From contig JAGVAP010000112.1 of NCBI GenBank assembly GCA_020060215.1, positions 20,676 to 84,675 on the forward strand: a stretch of 64,000 nt of DNA, written 5' to 3'. Source of the stretch: Deltaproteobacteria bacterium (GTDB taxonomy: Bacteria > Desulfobacterota > DSM-4660 > Desulfatiglandales > HGW-15). The position numbers and the translations under genes are program-made. Under the pieces are notes generated by a model that was given only the letters and a program-made list of their open reading frames with translations, made no database searches and had not been told where the DNA came from. Below are positions 16,254-25,420 of this stretch, piece by piece (within the stretch, counting starts at the first letter, position 1; each line of letters opens with the position of its first letter).

Positions 16254-17639
16254 ATGGATTTGAGAGATCTGATCAGGACCCTCGAAGACAAGGGTATGCT
16301 CCATCGGGTCCATGCGGAAGTGGACAAGGAGTGGGAGATCAGCTGCATCGCCCGGCATGTGGCCTATCAGCCGGCGCCGAACCGCTACGGCCTCCTGTTT
16401 GAAAGGCCGAAAGGGTTCTCCATCCCGGTAGCGGTCAACCTCTTCGCCTCGCGGGACCTCTATATGGCGGCCCTCGGAGTGCGTTCGATCGAGGAGGTCT
16501 ACGCGAAGTGGTTCGACTCGCAGTCCAAACCCCTGCCCCCCGTGGTGGTGGAGAGCGGACCCTGCAAGGAAAACATCTTCACCCGCGAACAGGTGGACCT
16601 GACCCGGTTTCCCATCCCGACCTGGACCCCCGGTCTGGACCCGGCGCCCTATATCAGCGCGGGGTGTGTGGTGATCAAGGATCCGGAGACAGGGGCCCGC
16701 AACGTGGGGACCTACCGGATGATGCTCAAAGGCAGGGACAGGCTGGGCATTCTCATCCTGCCCTCCAAGGACGCCGGGATCATCTACTCCAAGTACGAGG
16801 CCATGAACAGGCCCATGGAGGTGGCCGTCTGCCTGGGTCCGCCGCCGACGGTCTGTATGACCTCGGTGGCCAGGGTGCCCTACGGGCTGGACGAGCTGTC
16901 GGTCTCCGGGGCGCTGCAGGGGAAGCCTCTCGATCTCGTGCGCTGCGAGACCGTGGACCTGGAAGTGCCGGCCCGAACGGAGATCGTGATCGAAGGGGTG
17001 GTCCCCCCGAGGGAAAGGGAGGACGAAGGCCCGTTCGGCGAGTTTGCCGGCTTCATGGGGCCGGAAGGGAAGCGGCCCTTCATCAGGGTCACTGCGGTGA
17101 CCCACCGGAGCAACCCGATCTACCATGCCTTCCTCGAACAGAAGCCGCCCAGCGAGGGGGCGGTTCTCAAGGACGTCGTGCAGGAAGGGGTGCTGCTGAA
17201 CGCGCTGCGAAATCTCGGCATACCCGGCGTCCGGAAGATCTACGTGACCGAGGCGGGGGCACAGTACAACGTGATCGTCGCCGTCCGGAAGATGCACCCG
17301 GGACATGTGAAGCGGGTCATGCAGGGGTGCTGGGCGGCATACGCCGTGGGCTGCAAGCTCGTCATCGTGGTGGACGAAGACTGCGACGTCTATGACCCGA
17401 GGGATGTGGACTGGCACCTGGCGACCCGGGTGCAACCGGATCGGGACGTGGTCATCATGTCCCAATGCACCGGCCATTCCCTCGACCCATCCATGCCGGA
17501 AGAGATGAGGGCCTGGGGGTCCAAGATGGGCATCGACGCCACCAAGAAGTTCCCCTACCCCCCGGTTTCCCTGCCCCCGGAGGAGATGCTGGAGAAGGTA
17601 AAGGGGATGTGGTCCAGGTACAAACTTCCGGACCTGTAG
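16254..17639 (+). CDS. UbiD family decarboxylase (first copy)
   Basis: A 461-residue member of the UbiD family. These enzymes use prenylated FMN to decarboxylate, or in reverse carboxylate, aromatic and unsaturated acids. The family core EGPFGEFAGFMGPEGK carries the conserved catalytic-site acidic residues, and VTHRSNPIYHAF follows. The C-terminus has VDEDCDVYDPRDVDWHLATR, as in other UbiD proteins. The start is ATG 16254 behind AGAGGTG; a GTG at 16236 is also in frame. No UbiX (prFMN synthase) is in the window. It precedes the Mo/W enzyme by 64 bases and a second UbiD lies 4.5 kb further on. Confidence 0.88.
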   Translation: MDLRDLIRTLEDKGMLHRVHAEVDKEWEISCIARHVAYQPAPNRYGLLFERPKGFSIPVAVNLFASRDLYMAALGVRSIEEVYAKWFDSQSKPLPPVVVESGPCKENIFTREQVDLTRFPIPTWTPGLDPAPYISAGCVVIKDPETGARNVGTYRMMLKGRDRLGILILPSKDAGIIYSKYEAMNRPMEVAVCLGPPPTVCMTSVARVPYGLDELSVSGALQGKPLDLVRCETVDLEVPARTEIVIEGVVPPREREDEGPFGEFAGFMGPEGKRPFIRVTAVTHRSNPIYHAFLEQKPPSEGAVLKDVVQEGVLLNALRNLGIPGVRKIYVTEAGAQYNVIVAVRKMHPGHVKRVMQGCWAAYAVGCKLVIVVDEDCDVYDPRDVDWHLATRVQPDRDVVIMSQCTGHSLDPSMPEEMRAWGSKMGIDATKKFPYPPVSLPPEEMLEKVKGMWSRYKLPDL

Positions 17640-17703
17640 GCAGGATGACTGTGCCCTGGGGCCATGTCTCAACCTATATCAACCAACTTGCAAGGAGTGA
17701 AAA

Positions 17704-20136
17704 ATGGCGGCAGAAGTGAAGATCGGCTTGTGTAAATGGTGCGACCACGATCAGTGTCACATCAAGTGCTACCTGGAAGACGGAAGGCTGGTCCGGGCCG
17801 GGAGCTTTCCCGAATCCCCTTTCCAGCCCTGGTTCGGGATCGAGCAGTGCGCGAAGATGGGCCACAACATCATCGAGCAGGTATACCATCCCAAGCGCCT
17901 GAAGTACCCCCTGAAGAGGGCCGGTGCCCGCGGAGAGAACAAGTGGCAGAAGGTCTCGTGGGAGCAGGCCTTCGACGAGATCGCGGGCAAGCTCGGGGAC
18001 CTGAGGAAGAGCTACGGCGCCGAATGTTTGGGAGGGACCTTCGGGCTCTACAACGAGCAGTGGGACATCGCCCGGTTCTTCAACCTCTTCGGCAGCCCCA
18101 ACCTCGACAGCGTGGACGCGCGGATCTGCGGAGGCCTTGAGGCATGGATGAACGTGGTGACCTACGGCGGCATCGCCCACTACGGCCCCCCCGACCCGGA
18201 GCACACCCAGCTCCTCGTGTTGTGGGCCAACCAGGCGCCCAAGACCAATCCCATCAAGTGGGCCCGGGGAAGGAGCGTCCCCAACCTGATCGTGATCGAT
18301 CCCAGGAGGACCGAGGTGGCCATGCAGGCGGATCTCTGGCTGCAGCCGAGACCCGGCACCGACGGGGCCCTGGGGCTCGCATGGGTCAACGTCATCATCA
18401 ACGAGGGACTCTACGACAAGGAGTTCGTGGAGAAATGGACCATCGGCTTCGAGGACCTGAAGAAAAGGGTCCAGGAATACGACCCCGAGACGGTCTCCGG
18501 CATCACGGGGGTCCCCAAGGACAAGATCATCGCCGCGGCGAAGATGTACGGCACCATCAAGCCGGGCTTCATCCTCTGGGGTAGCCCCACCGCCTATGTC
18601 GGGCTCAACAGCGCGGAGATCGAACGGACTCGCTGCATCCTCAGGGCCATTACGGGCAACCTGGAGGTGAGGGGAGGGAATCAGATCATCTACCCCTTTG
18701 CCAGGCAGGTGAAGCTCACCGAGCTCGAGCTCGCGGAGCGACTGCCCGAAGAACAGGTGAAAAAGGCCGTCGGTTCGGACCGCTTCAGGGTCATGTCCTG
18801 GCCGGGCTACTACCAGTTCCAGGAGCAGGCCCGCAAGTACATCCGCGCCTCCGTGATCCGCAGCGCCCCGGTGGCGGCGATCCTCAACGCGGCCCGCTCC
18901 GGGGTGCCCTACAAGATCCGGGCCCTTTTCGTCGTGGCCACCAACCCGCTCCTGACGGTTGCGGGAACCGGAAGGGTCTACGACGCATTGAAGGCGGTCG
19001 ACCTGCTGGTGGTCCAGAACCACTGGATGACGCCCGAGGCCGCACTGGCGGACTACGTCCTGCCCACGACCATGTGGATCGAGAAACCGTCCTTCTCGTT
19101 CCTCGAGCATGCCAACTCCCTGATCACCGGGCAGAGGGTGCTGCCCAAGTCCGTCCCCGGCGAATTCGACCTGAGGGACGACTACGACATCTTCCGCAAC
19201 CTCGGCATACGCCTGGGCCAGGAGAAAGACTGGCCATGGGAGTCCCTGGAGGAGTGCTACGATTACCGGCTGAAGCCCCTGGGCATCTCCTGGGAGGAAT
19301 TCTCGAGCAAGAAGTTCTGGATGACCGATCCGCTCAAGCACAAGTTTTACGAGGAAGAAGGCGGTTTCCGGACGCCGACGGGGAAGGTGGAGCTGCGCTC
19401 CACGGTGTTCGAGAACCTGGGGTACGACCCCTTGCCCTATTACGAGGAGCCTGCGGAAAGCCCGGTCAGGACGCCGGACCTGGCCAAGGAGTATCCTTAC
19501 GTGATGATCAGCAGGCGGTCCAAGACGTTTCTCCACTCCTCCCACCGCATGGTTCGGGGAATGCGCCGCATGCATCCGGAGCCGGTGGTCGAGATCCACC
19601 CCGACACCGCCCAAAGACACGGGATCCAGGACGGCGACATGGTTTGGATCGAGACCCGCAGGGGAAAGATCAAGCAGCGCGCCCGGCTCTTCGACGGGAT
19701 CCTGCCCAACGTGGTCAACCCGGACTTCGGCTGGTGGTTCCCGGAAAAGGAAGCGGCGGAGCCGAGCCTCTTCGGCCTCTGGGAAAGCAATGTGAACGTC
19801 CTGACGTCGCTCGACCTCGATCACTGCTCCCAGAGCACGGGCACCTACTACCTGGGATGCTGCCTCTGCAAGATCAGCAAGGCCGAAGAGGGAGGCGCCC
19901 GCGCCACGGCGGATACCCCCCCGTGGGATCCGGCCAAGGTGAGGCCCCTTCAACCGGCCGCCAAGGGCATGCCCAAGTATCAGAGCCCTTGCGGGTACGT
20001 CTACGATCCGGAGATGGGGGACTACCAGGGCGGCATCGCCGCGGGGACGCCCTTCGACTCGCTGCCGGAACAATGGGTCTGCCCGAAATGCTCCGCGCGG
20101 AAGGGCGCCTTTGTGCCGCTCAAGAAGAATGCGTGA
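17704..20136 (+). CDS. Acetylene-hydratase-like Mo/W-pterin enzyme with rubredoxin-like tail
   Basis: An 810-residue cytoplasmic member of the DMSO-reductase superfamily (bis-MGD, Mo or W). The N-terminal 4Fe-4S ligands are C10, C13, C18 and C49. C142 in [10 protein letters not shown] is placed as the metal ligand. The spacing and text follow acetylene hydratase (C9, C12, C16, C46, metal ligand C141), and D14 falls where that enzyme has its catalytic D13. Unlike that enzyme, the last 50 residues form a rubredoxin-like module ([24 protein letters not shown]) with three rather than four cysteines. There is no Tat signal. It lies between a UbiD and a nitrilase gene. The reaction may be a hydration or a redox step. 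Confidence 0.85.
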   Translation: MAAEVKIGLCKWCDHDQCHIKCYLEDGRLVRAGSFPESPFQPWFGIEQCAKMGHNIIEQVYHPKRLKYPLKRAGARGENKWQKVSWEQAFDEIAGKLGDLRKSYGAECLGGTFGLYNEQWDIARFFNLFGSPNLDSVDARICGGLEAWMNVVTYGGIAHYGPPDPEHTQLLVLWANQAPKTNPIKWARGRSVPNLIVIDPRRTEVAMQADLWLQPRPGTDGALGLAWVNVIINEGLYDKEFVEKWTIGFEDLKKRVQEYDPETVSGITGVPKDKIIAAAKMYGTIKPGFILWGSPTAYVGLNSAEIERTRCILRAITGNLEVRGGNQIIYPFARQVKLTELELAERLPEEQVKKAVGSDRFRVMSWPGYYQFQEQARKYIRASVIRSAPVAAILNAARSGVPYKIRALFVVATNPLLTVAGTGRVYDALKAVDLLVVQNHWMTPEAALADYVLPTTMWIEKPSFSFLEHANSLITGQRVLPKSVPGEFDLRDDYDIFRNLGIRLGQEKDWPWESLEECYDYRLKPLGISWEEFSSKKFWMTDPLKHKFYEEEGGFRTPTGKVELRSTVFENLGYDPLPYYEEPAESPVRTPDLAKEYPYVMISRRSKTFLHSSHRMVRGMRRMHPEPVVEIHPDTAQRHGIQDGDMVWIETRRGKIKQRARLFDGILPNVVNPDFGWWFPEKEAAEPSLFGLWESNVNVLTSLDLDHCSQSTGTYYLGCCLCKISKAEEGGARATADTPPWDPAKVRPLQPAAKGMPKYQSPCGYVYDPEMGDYQGGIAAGTPFDSLPEQWVCPKCSARKGAFVPLKKNA

Positions 20137-20213
20137 CCCCATTCGATCGGCCGGGAAGGGGCCCGGCCCCTCCCGGCCCGGACGGCAAGACTCAATGGAG
20201 AGGAGGCTTAGAG

Positions 20214-21323
20214 ATGGTTCGAACCGGAAAGGTGAAAGTCGCGGCAGTGCAGACCATGCCGGTGCTTCCCATGAACAAGGCGGCCACGGTGGAAAAGGCC
20301 TGCCGGCTTATCGAAGAGGCAGGTCGGGAAGGCGCGCAGCTGGTGGTGTTTCCCGAAGGGTTCATCCCCATGTTTCCGAACTGGTCCATGGATATGCAGA
20401 TCGAGAGCGAATGGTCGGATCTGCTGGTGGAGATGATCCTGAACTCGATCCAGATCCCCGGTGAGGAGACGAAGATCCTCGGCGAGGCGGCGAGAAGGGC
20501 CGGCACCTACGTCTGCATGGGCTGCAACGAGGTGGTGGAGGGGTATTCCGCGGTCCTCTACAACTCGCTGGTGTTCCTGAGCCCCGAGGGGAACGTGATC
20601 AGCCACCACCGCAAGCTGACCCCCTCGCACCGGGAGAGGGTCCTGCATGCCCGCGGCAATGCCGAGGACCTGTTCCACGTGGTGGAGACCCGGATCGGGA
20701 GGATCGGAGGGCTGATCTGCTATGAACACCTCCAACCCCTCTTCAAATATGCCATGATGACCCAGGGCGAGCAGATCCACTGCGCCTGCTGGGCCGGATG
20801 GCCCGGATTCCCGCCTCCCGGGCGTTCCAATGCGCCCATCGACGATTACATGAGCAGGGCCTACGCGATCGAAGCGGCGTGCTTCGTCGTGCTTTCGGCG
20901 CCCTGGCTGCCGGCCGACCTGAGGGAGAAGTACGCCAGGGAGGGCCATGCGGGGATGAAGAACGCCCACTGGGGATTCATCGGAGGCAGCGGTGTGATCA
21001 ACCCGGTCGGCGAGTACATCGCCGGTCCGCTGCTCGACTCCGAAGGGATCGTGTATGCGGAGGTCGACCTGAGAGACAGCCTGCGAAGGAAGTGCTACAT
21101 CGATCCGGTGGGGAAGGACTCCCGCTGGGACGTCATACGACTGGACGTGGGTGACGGCCACTACACGCCCTTTGTCGCGGGATTCCCGAAAGTGAAAAAG
21201 GAGAGTGAGCAGGCCTTGCTGTTCTCCCGGAGGGCGGTCCCTGCATTGAAACAGGAGGATGATCTCAGAGGGCAGGTGAGGAAACTGACGGAAGAGGTTC
21301 TGAGACTGAAAGCAGAGGAATAG
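20214..21323 (+). CDS. Nitrilase / carbon-nitrogen hydrolase
   Basis: A 369-residue enzyme of the nitrilase superfamily, true nitrilase branch. The catalytic triad is E48 (FPEG), K134 (HHRKL) and C169 (GLICYEHLQPL). The CxEH-LQP context is that of nitrilases that hydrolyse R-CN to the acid and ammonia, rather than of amidases. The start is ATG 20214 with AGGAGG nine bases upstream; the long open frame ahead of it shadows the Mo/W gene. A charged coiled-coil-like tail ends the protein. It lies in a tight operon before the aspartate-dehydrogenase-like gene, suggesting a nitrogen-containing substrate. Confidence 0.88.
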   Translation: MVRTGKVKVAAVQTMPVLPMNKAATVEKACRLIEEAGREGAQLVVFPEGFIPMFPNWSMDMQIESEWSDLLVEMILNSIQIPGEETKILGEAARRAGTYVCMGCNEVVEGYSAVLYNSLVFLSPEGNVISHHRKLTPSHRERVLHARGNAEDLFHVVETRIGRIGGLICYEHLQPLFKYAMMTQGEQIHCACWAGWPGFPPPGRSNAPIDDYMSRAYAIEAACFVVLSAPWLPADLREKYAREGHAGMKNAHWGFIGGSGVINPVGEYIAGPLLDSEGIVYAEVDLRDSLRRKCYIDPVGKDSRWDVIRLDVGDGHYTPFVAGFPKVKKESEQALLFSRRAVPALKQEDDLRGQVRKLTEEVLRLKAEE

Positions 21324-21340
21324 ACGAACCGGAGGCATTT

Positions 21341-22156
21341 ATGCGGGTAGCGCTCATAGGGTGCGGTGCGATCGGCAGGGTGATCCTGAAGGCCCTCCTG
21401 GAAAACCGGGTCCCTGGGGCCGTGGTGGCCGCCGCAGCGGAGGTCGGCTGCTCCCCCGATGCGGAGAAGATGTCGGCCGAGCGGGGGTTTCCGCTGGTGA
21501 AGGACCCGCTGAGGGTCCTGGACTTCGGCCCCGACCTGGTGATCGAGGCCGCCGGGCAGGAGGTCGTCCTCGAGTACGCCGAGAGGTTCCTCCAGGCAGG
21601 CAGAGACCTGATGGTGCTGAGCATCGGGGCGCTGGTGGACGGCGCCTTCCTTCGGAGACTGCTCGACGCTGCGGAGGCGAGGCGGGTCCGGCTCATCGTG
21701 CCCTCGGGTGCCATTGGGGGGCTGGACACGATCAAGTCGGCCAGCCAGGGGGAGCTGACGGAGGTCTCCATTGTCAACATCAAGCCGCCCCAGGCCCTGG
21801 CGGGGGCGCCCTTTATCGTGAAGAAGGGGCTCGACCTCTTCGCGATCAGGACTCCCACCCTGATCTACGAGGGGTTTGCCGACGAGGCCGCCCGGGAGTT
21901 CCCGAAGAACCTCAACGTCACGGTCGCACTGAGTCTCGCGGGCATCGGACCCGAGAAGACCCGGGTGCAGGTGATCGTGGACCCGTCCGAGACGCGGAAC
22001 ATCCACGAGATCACCGCCAAAGGGGATTTCGGGGAGGCCCTGTTCAGGGTCGCGAGCCTGCCTTCGCCCGACAATCCGAAGACCAGTCACCTGGCCGCCC
22101 TGAGCGCGGTCGCCACGCTGAGGAACCTGGCGAGCCCGCTCCAGGTGGGGACGTAG
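21341..22156 (+). CDS. Aspartate dehydrogenase-like oxidoreductase (NadX family)
   Basis: A 271-residue NAD(P)-binding enzyme of the L-aspartate dehydrogenase family. It begins with a Rossmann motif, ALIGCGAIGRVIL. Later it has the family segment VPSGAIGGLD and the catalytic-region DPSETRNIHEITAKGDFG. Relatives interconvert aspartate and iminoaspartate or oxaloacetate plus ammonia. Sitting between a nitrilase and a UbiD, it might instead act on a related amino or keto acid. It starts 17 bases after the nitrilase stop and ends 19 bases before the second UbiD, so the three are one operon. Confidence 0.82.
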   Translation: MRVALIGCGAIGRVILKALLENRVPGAVVAAAAEVGCSPDAEKMSAERGFPLVKDPLRVLDFGPDLVIEAAGQEVVLEYAERFLQAGRDLMVLSIGALVDGAFLRRLLDAAEARRVRLIVPSGAIGGLDTIKSASQGELTEVSIVNIKPPQALAGAPFIVKKGLDLFAIRTPTLIYEGFADEAAREFPKNLNVTVALSLAGIGPEKTRVQVIVDPSETRNIHEITAKGDFGEALFRVASLPSPDNPKTSHLAALSAVATLRNLASPLQVGT

Positions 22157-22175
22157 CTGAGGAAAGGAGAGCAAC

Positions 22176-23774
22176 ATGGCATACTACCGGAGCCTCCGGG
22201 ACTACATCGCGACGCTCGAGGCCAGGGGGAAGCTGGTGCGTGTCTCGCGGACGATGAACAAGGATACGCAGATCCACCCCCTGGTGCGATGTCAGTTCCG
22301 GGGCCTGCCCGAAAAGGATCGGAAGGCGTTTCTGTTCGAAAAGGTGACCGACAACCGGGGCCGGAGTTTCGATACCCCCGTACTGGTCGCCGCCTATGCG
22401 GCATCGAGGGAGATCTACGCCCTCGGCCTCCAGTGTGAGCCGCAGGAGATCTTCTCTCGCTGGAGGCAGGGCGTCCAGAACCCCATTGGAGCCGTGATGG
22501 TTCCCGACGGACCCGTTCATCAGGTCGTGCACACGGAGCCGGGGATCTCCTCCCCCGGCGGAGGGTTGGACCTCTTCCCCATCCCGATTTCGACTCCTGG
22601 TTTTGACGTGGCCCCCTACCTCACGGCCGCCCACTGGGTCACCAAGGATCCGGAGACCGGGATCAGGAACATCGGCAACTATCGGGGCCAGGTCAAGGCG
22701 CGAAGCCGGACCGGCGTGGGCCTGCGCCCGGAGCAGCACATCGGCATACACTGGCAGAAGTGCAAGGAACGGGGAGTCCCGTTGGAGGCGGCCTGCGTCA
22801 TCGGCACGACTCCGAACGTGGTCTTCGCCGCCGTGGCGAAGGTCCCCTACGGGCTGGATGAGTATGCCGCCGCCGGCGGAATGGCGGGAGAACCCCTGGA
22901 ACTGGTCCGCTGCAAGACCGTGGATCTCGAGGTCCCGGCCCAGGCCGAGATCGTGTTGGAGGGCAGGATCTCGACGGAGTTCCTGGAGATGGAGGCCCCG
23001 TTCGGCGAGTACACGGGGATCACCGGGTACCGGACCATGAACCCCTACTTCGAGATCACCGCGATCACCCATCGTGAGAACCCCATCTGGACATCCATCA
23101 TCAGCCAGATGCCCCCGAGCGAGAGCACGAAGATGAAACAGATCGGGGCCGAGGGGGTCATGTACAACTTCCTTCGCCACGGCTGCAACATCCCCGGCAT
23201 CATGGACGTGGCCTGGCACGAGATGAGCGGAAGCTGGGAGTTCTGCGTCATTTCCATGAAGAAGACCAACCAGAGTCAGCCCTGGCAGGCCCTGAACGCC
23301 GCCGTTTCGCTGGACCCCTCCCTGGGGAAGATCTTCGTGGCCGTCGACGAGGACGTGGACGCCCGCGACCCGGAGGCCGTCATCTGGGCCCTCTCGTTCC
23401 GGATGCAGCCTCACCTGGACGTGCGCATCACCCAGGGGAAGTCTTCCCATTTCGATCCCTCGGCCGTTCCCATCGGGCTGCACTCGGTGGCCGATATCAC
23501 CTATCCCCCGCCCCGTGGCACCTCCGCCATGCTCATCGACGCCACGCGGAAGTGGGATTACCCGCCGGTCTCCTTGCCTGCGCGGCCCTTTATGGAAGAG
23601 GCCCAAGAGATCTGGAAGGAGATGGGGCTGCCGCCTCTTCAGATGCGGACTCCCTGGCACGGGTATTCCCTGGGGCTCTGGACGAAAGAAGACGAGCAGG
23701 AGGCCGAGCTCGCCGTGAACGGCAGGTATTACGAAACGGGCGAGAAGAGGAAGGGGTACAGGAGCAAGGCCTGA
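22176..23774 (+). CDS. UbiD family decarboxylase (second copy)
   Basis: A 532-residue UbiD-family enzyme expected to use prenylated FMN. The core EAPFGEYTGITGYRTMNPYFE and ITHRENPIWTSIISQMPPSE are present. VDEDVDARDPEAVIWALSFR parallels the end of the first copy. It is longer than that copy by about 70 residues and clearly divergent, so the two probably act on different substrates or steps. The ribosome site is GGAAAGGAG before ATG 22176. The TRAP transporter genes follow after 85 bases. Confidence 0.88.
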   Translation: MAYYRSLRDYIATLEARGKLVRVSRTMNKDTQIHPLVRCQFRGLPEKDRKAFLFEKVTDNRGRSFDTPVLVAAYAASREIYALGLQCEPQEIFSRWRQGVQNPIGAVMVPDGPVHQVVHTEPGISSPGGGLDLFPIPISTPGFDVAPYLTAAHWVTKDPETGIRNIGNYRGQVKARSRTGVGLRPEQHIGIHWQKCKERGVPLEAACVIGTTPNVVFAAVAKVPYGLDEYAAAGGMAGEPLELVRCKTVDLEVPAQAEIVLEGRISTEFLEMEAPFGEYTGITGYRTMNPYFEITAITHRENPIWTSIISQMPPSESTKMKQIGAEGVMYNFLRHGCNIPGIMDVAWHEMSGSWEFCVISMKKTNQSQPWQALNAAVSLDPSLGKIFVAVDEDVDARDPEAVIWALSFRMQPHLDVRITQGKSSHFDPSAVPIGLHSVADITYPPPRGTSAMLIDATRKWDYPPVSLPARPFMEEAQEIWKEMGLPPLQMRTPWHGYSLGLWTKEDEQEAELAVNGRYYETGEKRKGYRSKA

Positions 23775-23859
23775 GCGGGCGAAGACCGGCATGCCGGCCG
23801 CGCGCACAACCGGGCCGGACAACTGAGAACCTTTTAGGGAGCAATGAGAGGAGGTTTCT

Positions 23860-24894
23860 ATGAAGAGGAGAATCGGGATATCCATCCTTGCGTCGTCCGT
23901 CTGCCTCGCACTGGTTCTGTTCGGAGGGCTGTCCGTTTCCGGTGCGGAGACCTACACCATGCGCGTAGGGCACTCCATGGTCCCTGAGGGACCCAGGGAC
24001 AAGGCTGCCAAGCTCTTCAAGTCCATGGCGGAGAAGAAGAGCGGCGGCAAGCTTAAGGTGGAGGTCTACCCTGCTTCCCAGCTCGGGGACAATCGACAGA
24101 TGATCGAGGGCGTCCAGCTGGGGACCATCGAGGCGGTGATCCAGCCCACGGCCTTCATGGGCGGTTTTGCCCCCATCCTGACCGTCTTCGACCTCCCTTT
24201 CCTGTTCCCGACCCAGGATATCACCATGAAGGTGGCCTACAGCGATGCGGGCAAGGGGCTCATGGAGAACCTGGAGAAGATCGGGATCAAGGCGGCGGGG
24301 TTCTGGGCCGAGGGGGGATTCAAACAGTTCACCAACAACAAGCGAGCGATCAGGACCCCCGAGGACTACAAGGGACTGAAGGTCCGGACCATGCCGACGC
24401 CGATCATCATGGAGATCTTCAAGGCCTACGGTGCCACCCCTGTCCCCATCTCCTTCGACGAGCTCTACAACTCCCTTCAGCTGGGGACCGTGGACGGTCA
24501 GGACAACCGAATCGGCCTGATCTACGAGATGAAGCTCTTCGAGGTGCAGAAATACCTGACCATCTCGGATTACGCGACGATCGTAGAGCTCTTTGCCGTG
24601 AGCAAGAAGTGGTATGACAAACTCCCGGCCGACGTCCAGAAGGTGATTGTCGAAACGGTCCAGGAGATCGCCCCGATCCGCAGGAGCGGAGGAGAGAAGC
24701 AGGACGAGGAGTCCCTCGGCCTCATCCAGAAGACAGGGAAGACCGAAATATACAAGCTGACCGCCGCAGAGCGGGAACTCTTCAGGCAGCGCTCCCTTCC
24801 CGTGCATCAGAAGTTCGTGGAGATGACCGGAAAAGAAGGCGGGGCCGTGCTGGAGACCTTCAAGAAGAAGATCGAGGAGCTTCAGAAGAGATAG
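23860..24894 (+). CDS. dctP: TRAP transporter solute-binding protein DctP
   Basis: A 344-residue periplasmic binding protein of the DctP family. It has a signal peptide (MKRRIGISILASSVCLALVLFGG...) and the motifs RVGHSMVPEGPRDKAAK, EVYPASQLGDNRQMIEGVQLG and GLKVRTMPTPIIMEIFKAYGATPVP. R and N/Q residues in those regions normally hold the substrate carboxylate. AGAGGAGGT precedes the ATG. It is the first gene of dctPQM, a sodium-driven uptake system for a carboxylic acid, and directly follows the UbiD/nitrilase block, which may process the solute. Confidence 0.92.
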   Translation: MKRRIGISILASSVCLALVLFGGLSVSGAETYTMRVGHSMVPEGPRDKAAKLFKSMAEKKSGGKLKVEVYPASQLGDNRQMIEGVQLGTIEAVIQPTAFMGGFAPILTVFDLPFLFPTQDITMKVAYSDAGKGLMENLEKIGIKAAGFWAEGGFKQFTNNKRAIRTPEDYKGLKVRTMPTPIIMEIFKAYGATPVPISFDELYNSLQLGTVDGQDNRIGLIYEMKLFEVQKYLTISDYATIVELFAVSKKWYDKLPADVQKVIVETVQEIAPIRRSGGEKQDEESLGLIQKTGKTEIYKLTAAERELFRQRSLPVHQKFVEMTGKEGGAVLETFKKKIEELQKR

Positions 24895-24910
24895 AGGAGG
24901 ACGCCTGGCG

Positions 24911-25420
24911 GTGCAATCCACGCAGATCAATCGGGGCGTCGTCCAGACCACTCGATACGCAATCGGCCTCCTTCTCCTGGCCGTTACCGGACTGCTGTTT
25001 CTGAACATCTTCCTTCGGTATGTGTTCAACTACTCCTTTACCTGGGTCGAGGAGGTGGCCCGCTTCGCCTTTGTCTGGATGGTCTTTCTGGGGGCCGGGC
25101 TTCTCGCCCGGGAAGGAGGCCACATCAGCCTGGAGGCCTTTTTCAACATGCTCCCGCAGCGATACAGGAGAGTCGGGCTCATCGTCATCAACGCCGTCTG
25201 CGTCCTCCTGACGGCGCACCTGTTCCTCCTCGGCCTCCGGGTGGTGGGCGCGGTGGCCCGCTTCGGACAGAAGAGCCCGGCTGCGCTCATTCCCATGTGG
25301 CTGATCTATTCGGCTATCCCCATCGGCTGCGGCCTCATGGTCCTGGGGTTTGCCGAGGCCACGATCAGGCTCTGGAGAGGGGATCGGGAGACGGAGCCGC
25401 AGCGGAGAGAGGTGGATTGA
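24911..25420 (+). CDS. dctQ: TRAP transporter small permease DctQ
   Basis: A 169-residue inner-membrane protein with four hydrophobic helices and the DctQ motif YSFTWVEEVARFAFVWMVFLG. It forms the small membrane subunit with DctM. The GTG start lies 16 bases after dctP, behind AGAGGAGG. Its stop overlaps the ATG of dctM (TGATG). Confidence 0.9.
   Translation: MQSTQINRGVVQTTRYAIGLLLLAVTGLLFLNIFLRYVFNYSFTWVEEVARFAFVWMVFLGAGLLAREGGHISLEAFFNMLPQRYRRVGLIVINAVCVLLTAHLFLLGLRVVGAVARFGQKSPAALIPMWLIYSAIPIGCGLMVLGFAEATIRLWRGDRETEPQRREVD

Noticed and set aside
17674..20142. Very long antisense open frame opposite the Mo/W enzyme gene
   Set aside because: Typical high-GC antisense shadow with His/Asp/Arg/Gly/Pro-rich translation and no domain.
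19074..20213. Long open frame that runs into the nitrilase gene
   Set aside because: Its translation is Arg/Pro/Gly-rich and antiparallel in character to the Mo/W enzyme in another frame; only the part from 20214 is a nitrilase.
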